From: Dastarcus helophoroides
Taxonomy: Eukaryota; Arthropoda; Insecta; Coleoptera; Bothrideridae
Length of the DNA stretch: 64,000 bases
Assembly (NCBI GenBank): GCA_028583605.1
Contig: CM053334.1
Coordinates: forward strand, 19,971,118-20,035,117
Reading direction: 5' to 3'
Made by a program: the position numbers and the translations under genes. Within the stretch, counting starts at the first letter, position 1, and the number at the start of each line of letters is the position of its first letter. The notes beneath the pieces were generated by a model, which saw only the letters and a list, made by a program, of their open reading frames with translations, was not told the origin of the DNA and made no database searches. Below, in pieces: positions 47,401 through 57,300 of the stretch.

Positions 47401-50400
47401 AAAACGTCTTTGTAAACTTCAACCCTTTTTTAATCCAAATTTCTGGTAGTTTCAACTTGTTTGTCAAAATTTAGATGTGGTATCACAATATTTGTCATTT
47501 TCTGACACGTCTTTTGAGGCAAGGCAGGAAGGCTGTCTTTCTCTGACTCGTCCAGAGAGTTCAGAGAAAATAAATATTCGATTTTTCTTTTAAAATTTAC
47601 TCTTTTCCTGAATTACGAAGTGTCACTAAGATTAAATGCTTTTTCTCAAAATTTAGATCTTTTTTGCAAAATTTCTCTTACAATATCGTCTTTTTACTCG
47701 GGGTTTTGACTATTTTTTTTTACTTTATTTTAATTTGACTTTCTTTAGACAATTTTTTGCCCATTTCAAAGTTTTCTCGAATTTTTTTTCAAATTCCGTT
47801 ATTTTTCTGAACATTTACTAAAAATTTCGATCTTTAAAATTTTGCCTTTTTTAGAAATTCTGACTGGTTTCCTGAAATTTGTCCTTTTCAGGAAATCTTG
47901 ATTTTTATCTCAATATCCGATATTTAATATTTCAATAATTTTTTTCTTTTTTTGGTAAATTCGTCTTTTTTTCTCAAAATTTCGAATTTTTCTAAGATAG
48001 TCTTTTACCTGAAATTCGCCTGTTCCAAATTTGTCTTTTTCGAAATTTTGATTTTGTTTTCAAAATTCTACCTTTTGGACATTTTCAAAATAATTTTCTG
48101 AAAATGTTCACTTTTCCGTTGTTGCGAAAATATTTGGGGATTTCGAGAAAAAGATTTTTTTGTAAATTCAACATCTTTACTGAATTTTAAATTTTGAGAA
48201 CAATGTTTTTGAATTTTGCGATTTTTCTTTCTCAGGATTGGACTTTTTTTTTGAAAATTGCGTCTTTTCACAAAATCAGATCTTTGAAAATTTTGATTTT
48301 TTTTTGAATTTTGCACATTTCTTGAGTTTTTGAGAAAAGTTAGGTTTTTATTTTCAATATAATTTATTAAAAATTTCAATTTTTCAAATTTTCCTCCTAA
48401 AATTGGACCTTCTTCTGAAAATTTGGAATGATTCCTAGAAAATTCAATATTTTTTTGTAGTTTGTAACGTAATTTTGAAAAATCCTGAATTTTTTTCGAA
48501 GTCTTTGTTTTTTCTGATTTTTTAAAAATTTTATTCCCGATAATTTCAACTTGACTTTTAACTCAAAATTCAATTTTATCTGTTTCTGGACATTTCCATT
48601 TAAAATGAATTTTTTCAAAGATTTAGATTTTTTCACAAAATTCGTTTATTTTTTTTATAAATTGTGATACCGGAACCGCGTAAATTTGGTAAAAAAAATC
48701 GTAATAGTTTTTATAGTCTGAAAGTCTATAGCACTACTGTTCACCGTCGGTTCAAAAAAAAAAAAAATCACTAGGCAAAACTGTCGGGAAAGGCTAGGCC
48801 TTTTGTGTCTGACACAGGACTGCCTCTGGTTTGTCCACCGAGGCCTTTTATTGGGAAGCGATTGTCATTAAGATTCAATTTACCACCCCAACGAATTCTA
48901 GAAGGAATGCAACTATCGGCTTTTGTCTATCTCAATTGCAGTTCCATTAAAATGAAACGCAATTAGGACAGTTGATGGTAAACGTCTACCAAACATCCGG
49001 GCTGTAATGGACCCAGGGACAAAAGCTTTGATCAATTATCCCAGGCTCGACATTACTCACCCTTTGACCATCCTAATTGCATTTTTCATGATAAGGAAAA
49101 GCACTTAAGACGACAAACATCCTGTTATTCATTGGGGTGTAATTATCTTATCACTTTAGTGAATACTTCAATTTCTGCCTAGCGATTTTTTTTTTTTTTA
49201 CCGTTAAGCGTCGTCAAAAAGATGAATATACGGTATAAATTGGATCGAAATTTTAATAGAAATCTAAACAATTTGAGAAGAATATTTTTAGAAAATCTTG
49301 AAAAAAAATTCCTTGAAAAATTTCAAAAATATGACACAATTGTAATAAAATAAAAATTCGGAAATCATTGTTTTTAAAAGTTGCATTTTTTTACCTGAAT
49401 TCGACTTGTTCTAGAAATTACAACTCTTTTTACAAAAATTTCTTTTTGCCAATTTCGTCTCTTTTACATTTCCACTTTTTCAAAATTTCGACATTTCTTA
49501 AAGTTATCCAAAAAGTTTTTTTTTAAGATTGGACTTTTTTCAAAATTTTGACTTGAATTTGAAAACGCGATGTTCCCAATTCTGTAGTTTTTAAGTAAAG
49601 ATACACAGAAGGTTTTTTTTTATCCCTGAGTTTTTTAGAATAGTTGTTATTGCTCCCCCCCTTTAAGAAAATCTTGTCTAAGCTTATGTCCAAGATATTT
49701 CATGAATCGTGGAAATTTATTTATTTTTTTCATCAATTGTTTGAAATTTTCTTTTCTAAAATTTTTACGTAAAATAGTAGAACTTAGGCGGCTGCAGAAA
49801 AATGTTAAGCGGGCCGCATGTGGCCGGCGGGCCACGTCTCGCTCATCCTTGATCTAGACGGATTCGATTTTAGTAAAATTTAGCTATCGCCATTTTTTAG
49901 GAATTTATTTTTTTGGAGAACAAATATTATTTATATCTGAAACGATTCTACGTATGCTCTATCACTTTTCACCAAAGTCGGTAACCAAGTCCTAATGCAC
50001 AGACCAATAACTGTTCAAGCCTATTGATCCGTGCATTTATATGATAGTTTTCCGGGGCTTCCCTATAGAGCAACCGCTTTGCTAAGTGTTTGTGGCTCAA
50101 CTGTTGATAGGTCATTTATTTATGATCTATTATATACTGTTAGGGGGCTGCATACTGTAGTCTAGGTTGCATTCTATTTGCATCGCTAACCAAAATTTTT
50201 TTGAATTGGAAAAATTATTTGTAAAAATTTAAGATGACAATTTTTTTAGGGACTTTTCTTCCTTCAGGAACAATTTTTGTCTCCGCAACGACTCTTATCA
50301 GTTTCGATGAAACTTGGTGACCATGAAATATTTGGGTCAAGATGACCTAGGTAGATGCAATTTAGCAATTTTAATAAAAATTCGGGGTCACCATTATTAG

Positions 50401-52038
50401 GGACATCTTCCTGATTGAGAAACAAACTTTTACCCCCAAAAAGTTTCTATCGATTTCCATGAAACTCTTGTAACTAAGGGTTTTTTGGTTTAAGGAAACG
50501 ATCTATATAAATTTAGGATCACCATTTTTTAGGGGCATGTTCCTCCTGCAGGAATAATTTTTATGTCCGAAACGACTCTATCAACGTCGATGAACTAGGT
50601 AACTAGGATATCTTTAGGTCAGAAAAATGATCTAGATATCGAAGCAATTTTAGTAAAAATTCGGATCTTTACTTATTGGGAGCATCTTCCTTCTTGAGAA
50701 ACAATTTCTTCTCTCTGAAACGGTTCTGTCGATTTCCAGAGAGAGGATCACTATTTTTAGGGATGTTTTTCTCCTTCAGGAAAAATTCAAACTCAAACTT
50801 TAATGAAACTTGATAACTAGAAGATTTTTGGGTGATAAGTGCTATTTTAGTAAAATTTTGATGTCACCATCTTTTAGGGACATCTTACTCGTTGAGGACA
50901 GGATAAAGATAAGAAATCTTTAGCGTAAGAAAAATACATCTATTGAGATTTTTGGAACAAAATGACACTTCGAGAAAAATTACATTTATAAAATGAAGAG
51001 AAAGAAATACATATCAGTTAGGCGAGCCAATCACAGCAAATCCAGTTTGCTACTCTCTCCCTTGAGGCAAGATTCCAAAAAAATTTTAATTTATTGTTAT
51101 TTTATCTTACCTGCGCTATAGTGACTATAATATATTTTTAAAATGCATTTCACTTTATTCACAATCCAGTTTGTTATCTTTTCGAACATAAAAATAACAA
51201 AGCAAAGATAAACAAAGTATATCTGGCAATAAATGCTCCCCTTAGCCTAATTCTTTTAAAAACTGCACTAGAAATATTCTAAAAGTAATAAATAGCATAA
51301 GAATTAGGGTTCCTAGGTTTCTAACAGCAAAGCGAGATATTGATCAAAGGGAGGGAGATAAGGGGCTGTGCCGATAACAATAAAAAATGCCCCAAAATAA
51401 TTTTTAACGACCAAAAATGAAAAACGGGCATAACTTTAGTATTTGCCAATAATTTTTTTACGATTAAAAAACAGTTATTCCCCAAAAAAAATCGTCGACT
51501 AAAAAAATATATCATGCCCTTGAATTCTCAATAATTGGTATTTTTTGCATCCTCCTGGGCATAAGGCTAGGGAAATATTGTAAAATTGTGAAATTTGACA
51601 GAACATACTATAATTATATGATAACAAATTAAACAAAATTTTAAAATAATATGGGTTATTATTGTACGTGTAAATTTAACTTTATAATGCGATACAACGT
51701 TAATATGAAAAAAAGTGAACAAAAACAAGTGCTGATGTTAATATGAACCATTTTGTAACATTATTTATATTAAGCCCAATTTTTGAGGCCTAGACACGCT
51801 GCGCGTGTTTTGAGCATGAAGCGATTGTTCCTATGGACAAGCTAGGCGTGTTCTTAGCATGGAATGTGCTAATGAAAGTCTCATTAAAATCGGTTTAGCA
51901 GTTTTCGAGATTAGCCCTGACAAAAGATCAGTTGATAGACAGACAGACAGGCAAGACAGATAGACAGACAGGCAGACAGATAGATAGACAGACAGATAGA
52001 TAGACAGACAGATAGATAGACAGACAGGCAAACAGACG

Positions 52039-52069
<31 letters not shown>

Positions 52070-52181
52070 AGGCAGACACACAGATAGGCAGACAGGCAGA
52101 CGGTTAGATGGACAGACAGATAGATAGACAGACAGGCAAACAGACAGACAGACAGACAGACAGATAGACAGACAGATAGAC

Positions 52182-52212
<31 letters not shown>

Positions 52213-52264
52213 TAGGCAGACAGGCAGACAGTTAGATAGACAGACAGATAGATAGACAGACAGG

Positions 52265-52301
<37 letters not shown>

Positions 52302-52306
52302 CGACC

Positions 52307-52350
<44 letters not shown>

Positions 52351-53535
52351 GGCAGACAGGCAGACAGGCAGACAGGCAGACAGGCAGACAGGCAGACAGG
52401 CAGACAGGCAGACAGGCAGACAGGCAGACAGGCAGACAGGCAGACAGGCAGACAGGCAGACAGGCAGACAGGCAGACAGACAGACAGGCAGACAGGCAGA
52501 CAAACAAACAAACAGACAGACAGACAGACAGACAGGCAGACAGACAGACAGACAGACAGACAGACAGGCAGGCAGACCGACAGGCAGACAGACAAACAAA
52601 CAAACAGATAGACACTTAGAGGCTTCAATTTTATAACTCGTAATATAGATGAATGACATAACGACACAATGACTGAGACACACTGTATGGCTACTCTTTT
52701 TTAAAATATCCTCTTTCGTTAGCCATTTTTTGAAGCTTGTTTGTGTATCAGTCTTATTATTTTTTTTTGATTCACAATCACTGCTTTAGTGTCTAATTTA
52801 ATTTGTATCCAATCGCTTTAAACTGTAATAATATTTTTATTGAATTCGTTGATATTCATCAATTTTCCTGTAAACAACGGAAGTAATGTCAACCGAAAAA
52901 TATAAACAAATTTGGGTTAACTGACATTTTTATTTTTATTGTACGTGTAACTTGAAATCAACGACAGAATATTTGCATTATTCAAACACGAATGGCAAAT
53001 GCGTTGAATAGTCTATGAACGTTACAAAGTTTTGGATATTAATTAATTATAATTTGTAATCGTTTAATTTGAATTTTCTAAGTTGTTTTCCTTAATAGAA
53101 AACATGTAATTCAGGTTCTGACTTTTCAAAACAAGAAAATCGAAAAATCAAACCAATTGAACAACATAAATTTTTTAAAATATTTTTTAACATTCAGGAT
53201 TTGCTTAAATGTTTTCAAATATTTAAAATCGCTTCTTTAGGCTGCATTTTGAATTACTTTTTCGTTGCTTTTGGGTCGTCCCCCATTTCTTTTTTCAAGC
53301 CTTTAGACTCTGAGCTGTTACCACAACATAACAAAGAAAACAGTCTCTTTCCATTGCTCCAATTTTTATCTGTCTCATGTTATTTTTTCAAACATACCTG
53401 TTCACGAAAAATGGAACCAAGAAAGGTAATTTTCGAAAATTTTTGAACCACCAAAGAAAATTTAAAAATAAATTGAAAAAGAATACTTACAACAGATAGT
53501 ACAAGGAATCCACCTAGAAGCTTGAAGTGGCTCAT
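44472..53535 (-). CDS. Predicted secreted acidic Ser/Thr-rich protein, 2 exons
   Basis: Function not recognised. Exon 1 (53535-53491) encodes MSHFKLLGGFLVLSV, ending at a GTAAGT donor. Exon 2 (45242-44472) follows a TTCTTGCAG acceptor and starts VFHVSLGTPF. The phase-0 join makes a plausible signal peptide of about 20 residues and a 271-residue protein. The mature part has a poly-Ser tract, long acidic runs (DISDDDEANEAS, DDDFDREQAEFDKEFEEDAA), three N-glycosylation sequons (NKT twice, NMT), and a short repeat (ANEASDH, EDEASDH, ANEASAQ). A hydrophobic C-terminal stretch (LGVFFSELLGTFLGLAYGAA) may contact or cross a membrane. The alternative start inside the acceptor region (ATG at 45263) lacks a signal peptide. 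The 8.2-kb intron contains most repeats of 45.3-53 kb. The gene is divergent from the acid phosphatase (826 bases between ATGs) and may share its promoter region. Confidence 0.7.
45344..45578 (+). mobile_element. Hairpin retroposon, near-complete copy
   Basis: Both arms are present, joined through a short gata microsatellite, followed by the tail ggagcagtccgtttcacc and an A-run. The 14-base flanks tcacttttatattg and tcacttttacattg differ at one position. The core here is CTGAGGA, stem GATAGT/GCTATC, GAAA. Confidence 0.8.
45596..45946 (+). mobile_element. LTR-like promoter element
   Basis: A 350-base copy of the sequence split by the LINE at 8844-13379. It starts TGTAATG and ends GCAACA, with a TATA box tatataa at 45766-45772 and AATAAA at 45888-45893 followed by gtgggtatt. 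This order (TATA, start region, poly(A) signal) is that of a retroviral-type LTR. No gag-pol sequence lies next to either copy, so both look like solo LTRs. It abuts the hairpin retroposon. Confidence 0.55.
45947..46489. other. Intronic spacer, nothing recognised
   Basis: Part of the large intron of the secreted-protein gene. The open frames at 46097-46310 overlap on both strands without recognisable motifs. Confidence 0.4.
46942..49851. mobile_element. hAT-type element, CAGGAATGAGC ends
   Basis: A 2.9-kb insertion starting CAGGAATGAGCAACC and ending GCTCATCCTTG, flanked by a perfect 8-base duplication atctagac (46934-46941 and 49852-49859). The right end contains the gcgggccgcatgtggcc motif that I recall from widespread hAT elements. 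The interior is the same degenerate AT-rich cgaaatttt-type sequence as in the other hAT-type elements, and a copy of the ATACCG-ended repeat is nested at 48665-49238. No transposase is visible. Confidence 0.88.
48665..49238. mobile_element. ATACCG-ended repeat, copy 3
   Basis: Begins TGATACCGGAACCGCG, ends ATACGGTATAA, about 574 bases, without any satellite monomers attached. The flanks share ataaattg, which may be the target duplication, although it overlaps the right terminus. Confidence 0.8.
50891..51932. other. Intronic spacer
   Basis: No gene seen. The last ~65 bases (ctcattaaaatcggtttagc, agttttcgagattagcc) resemble the conserved 3' tails of insect non-LTR elements that precede simple repeats. 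This is from memory of such tails. Confidence 0.35.
51933..52613. repeat. CAGA/CAGG tetranucleotide microsatellite
   Basis: About 680 bases of (CAGA)n with blocks of alternating CAGG-CAGA (for example 52350-52490) and CAGATAGA segments. It is open in several frames only because the repeat lacks stops. Confidence 0.97.
52614..53490. other. Intronic spacer
   Basis: No supported feature apart from the donor side of the secreted-protein intron at its right edge. The open frame 53201-53446 has no domain or clear splice support. Confidence 0.4.
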
Positions 53536-54360
53536 TTTTTATGCAATCAACGAGCACTTTCCTTTTTACTTCAAAATTACGTTTACGGTTAAAGATTTAG
53601 ATGATACTGACTAGAATAAAAATAAAATGCGACGATCGTGTATCTCTGTTCCCTCCCCATTGTTAACGTTTAATCAGACCCGTTGCAAAATAAAAAAATA
53701 AATTATTAGGAACACGTGCTGAGGCCATCTTCAGATTGTCGCCTATATGAATAATGCATGAAGGTTGGAATAATGATTTGTTTTCCCAAAGTGTTACAAC
53801 TATTCAACCGGCATATTTTCGATGATAAAACGCATCGTCCTTACGATTAAAGGACGAAAACTTATGAGGGCGATACAATGTTGATGCAAGTCTATAAAAC
53901 AAAGTGGAAATTTCGAATTAAAACTCGAGAATGTTTTAAATTAAACTTGAATAATCTGCAGAGGGAATGTTAAAGTTTCTAGAAAATAACTGGATTTTTA
54001 GAACCTTCAAATAAAAAAAATCGAACAAAATAGTCGAAACTTTTCAAAAATCCCAACTGTATTTATAAAACAACGATGAATTCAGCTCTAAATATTTGAT
54101 TTTTTCTCGAAATTTACTTTTAAATCTCGATTTTTTTCGAAAAAAGACTACAGAAATTCAAAATAGGGATACAACTCCAAATATAAAATGGAGAATAATT
54201 CCTATGTATTATTTCGTCAAGCTGTTTATGGTCTGAATTATGGAAATAGATGAACGGAACGCCCCTATATTGAATTCGCTGGACTCATTAAAAAGTTCAC
54301 TGATTACAATTATTTGCTGATAAACAAATTGGACAATCATTAATTTGCTACACAGCGATA
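53536..54360. promoter_or_regulatory. Divergent promoter region
   Basis: The 825 bases between the start codons of the secreted-protein gene (minus) and the acid phosphatase (plus) must hold both promoters if the gene models are right. The middle (about 53900-54150) is cgaaattt-type AT-rich sequence. No firm TATA box or initiator was identified. Confidence 0.4.
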
Positions 54361-57300
54361 ATGAATTTAGTGCACACCACAATTATTTTATGTTCTGTTT
54401 CACTTGTCACGTCGATACCAATAAAATCAAAACAAGAATTACTTTCTGTCGTTACTGTAAGTTTCATTTTTTTTTCACCTTAATCAGTTCGCCATTTTCT
54501 TTTTCTGACTTCGTATTTTTTGTGTTTTCTTATGTTCTGTTTCATTTGTCACATTAATACCAATAAAATCAAACGAAGAATGACTTTCTGTCGCTATTGT
54601 AAGTTTCATTTTTTTTCATGTTAATTAATTTGCCATTTTCTTTTTCTGATTTCGTATTTTTTGTGTGTTTTTTATGTTCTGTTTTATTTGCCACATTAAA
54701 ACCAATAAAATCACACCAAGAATGATTTTCTGTCGTTATTTTGAGTTTCACTTTTTTCACGTTAATCAGTTTGCCATTTTCTTTTTCTGACTTCGTATTT
54801 GTTGTCTTTTTTTATGTTTTGTTTCATAATAATAAAATCCAATCAAATCAAAACAAGAATTACTTTCAGTCGTTACTGTAAGTTTCATTTTTTTTTTCAC
54901 GTTAATCAGTTTGCCATTTTCTTTCTCTGATTTCGTATTTGTTGTGTTTTTTTATGTTCTGTTTTATTTGTCACATTGATACCAATAAAATCACACCAAG
55001 AATGACTTTCTATCTTATTGTAAGTTTCATTTTTTTCATGCTAATCAGTTTCCTATTTTTTTTTGCTGACTTCGTATTTTTTGTGTTTTCTTATGTTCTG
55101 TTTCATTTGTCACATTAATACCAATAAAATCAAACGAAGAATGACTTTCTGTCGCTATTGTAAGTTTCATTTTTTTTCATGTTAATCAGTTTGCCATTTT
55201 CTTTTTCTGATTTCGTATTTTTTGTGTTTTTTTATGTTCTGTTTTATTTGTCACATTAAAACCAATAAAATCACACCAAGAATGATTTTCTATCGTCATT
55301 GTAAATTTCATTTTTTTTCACGTTAATCAGTTTGCCATTTTCTTTTTCTGACTTCGTAGTTTTTGTGTTTTTTTATGTTTTATTTTCATTAATAATAAAA
55401 TCCAATCAAATCAAAACAAGAATTACTTTCTGTCGTTACTGTAAGATTCATTTTATTTACGTTAATCAGTTTGCCATTTTCTTTCTCTGATTTCGCATTT
55501 GTTATGTTTTTTTATGTTCTGTTTTATTTGTCACATTGATACCAATAAAATCACACCAAGAATGACTTTCTATCGTTATTGTAAGTTTCATTTTTTTGTA
55601 ATGTTAATCAGTTTGCCATTTTCTTTTTCTGACTTCGTATTTTTTGAGTTTTTTATGTTCTGTTTCATTTGTGACGTCGATACCAATAAAATCACAACAA
55701 AAATTATTTTCTGTTGCTATTGCAAGATTCATTTTTTTCACGTTAATCAGTTTGCCATTTTCTTGTTCTGACTTCGTATTTTTTATGTTTTTTTATGTTC
55801 TGTTTTATTTGTCACATTGATATCAGTAAAATCACACCAAGAATGACGTTCTATCGTTATTGGTAAGTTTCAGTTTTTTGGTCATGTTAATTAGGTTGCC
55901 ATTTTCTTTTTCTGAATTCGTATTTTTTGTGTTTTGTTTCATTAATAATAAAATCCAATAAAATCACAACAAAAATTACTTTCAGTCGTTATTGTAAGTT
56001 TTATTTTTTTACGTTAATCAGTTTGCCATTTTCTTTCTCTGATTTCGTATTTTTTGTGTTTTTTTATGTTCTGTTTTATTTGTCACATTGATATCAATAA
56101 AATCAGACCAAGAATGACATTCTGTCGTTATTGTAAGCATCTTTTTTTCTCCTGCTAATCAGTTTCCTATATTTTTGCTGACTTCGTTTTTTTTGTGTTT
56201 TTTTTTATGTTCTGTTTCATTTGTCACATTAATATCAATAAAATCACACGAAGAATGACTTTCTGTCGCTATTGTAAGTTTCACTTTCTTTTCATGTTAA
56301 TCAGTTTGCCATTTTCTTTTTTTGATCTCGTATTTTTTGTATTTTTTTTATGTTCTATTTGATTTGTCACATTAATACCAATAAAATCACACAAAGAATG
56401 ATTTTCTGGCGCTATTGTAAGTTTCATTTTTTTTGTAATGTAAATCAGTTTGCCATTTTCTTTTTCTGACTTTGTATTTTTTAAGTTTTTTATGTTCTGT
56501 TTCATTTGTAACGTCGATACCAATAAAATCACACGAAGAATGATTTTCTGTCGCTATTGTAAACTACATTTTTTCTCATATTAATCAGTTTGCCATTTTC
56601 TTTCTCTGATTTCGTATTTTTTGTGTTTTTTTATGTCCTCTTTTATTTGTCACATTGAGACCAATAAAATCACATCAAGAATGACTTTCTGTCGATATTG
56701 TAAGCTTCATTTTTTTCAGGCTAATCAGTTTCCTATTTTTTTTGCTGACTTCGTATTTTTTGTGTTTCTTATGCTCTGTTTTATTTGTCACATTGATATC
56801 AATAAAATCACAACAAGAATGACTTTCTGTCGTTATTGTCATTTTCATTTTTTTTCATGTTAATCAGTTTGCTATTTTTTTCTCTGATTTCGTATTTTTT
56901 GTGTTTTTTTATGTTCTGTTTTATTTGTCACATTGATACCAATAAAATCACACTAAGAATGATTTTCTGTTGTTATTGTAACCTTCTTTTTTTTCATGCT
57001 AATCAGTTTCCTATTTTTTTTTGCTGACTTCGTATTTTTTGTGTTTTTTATGTTCTGTTTTAATTATCACATAAAATCACACCAAGAATGATTTTCTGTT
57101 GTCATTGTAAGTTTCATATTTTTTTACGTTAACAACTTTGACATTTTTTTTCTGACTTCGTATTTTTTGTGTTTTTTTTATGTTCTGTTTCACTTGTCAC
57201 ATTGATACCAATAAAATAACTAAAAGATTTACTTTCTGTCGTTACCGTAATTTTCATTTTTCTTCACGTTAATCAGCTTGTCATTTTTTTTCTGACTTCG

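Larger units (their letters stand above)
46490..50890. repeat. Degenerate ~120-155 bp tandem repeat, interrupted by a hAT-type element
   Basis: Units containing a gatttcgatgaaacttgg word and a ttcaggaacaattttt word recur at irregular spacing in 46490-46941 and continue in 49852-50890. A hAT-type insertion splits the array at 46942-49851. Examples of the core lie near 46636, 46753, 46885, 50300, 50453, 50586 and 50733. Confidence 0.7.

Noticed and set aside
51831..52683. Long Cys-Leu-Ser-Val open frames on the minus strand
   Set aside because: They are translations of the CAGA/CAGG microsatellite, which lacks stop codons in several frames.
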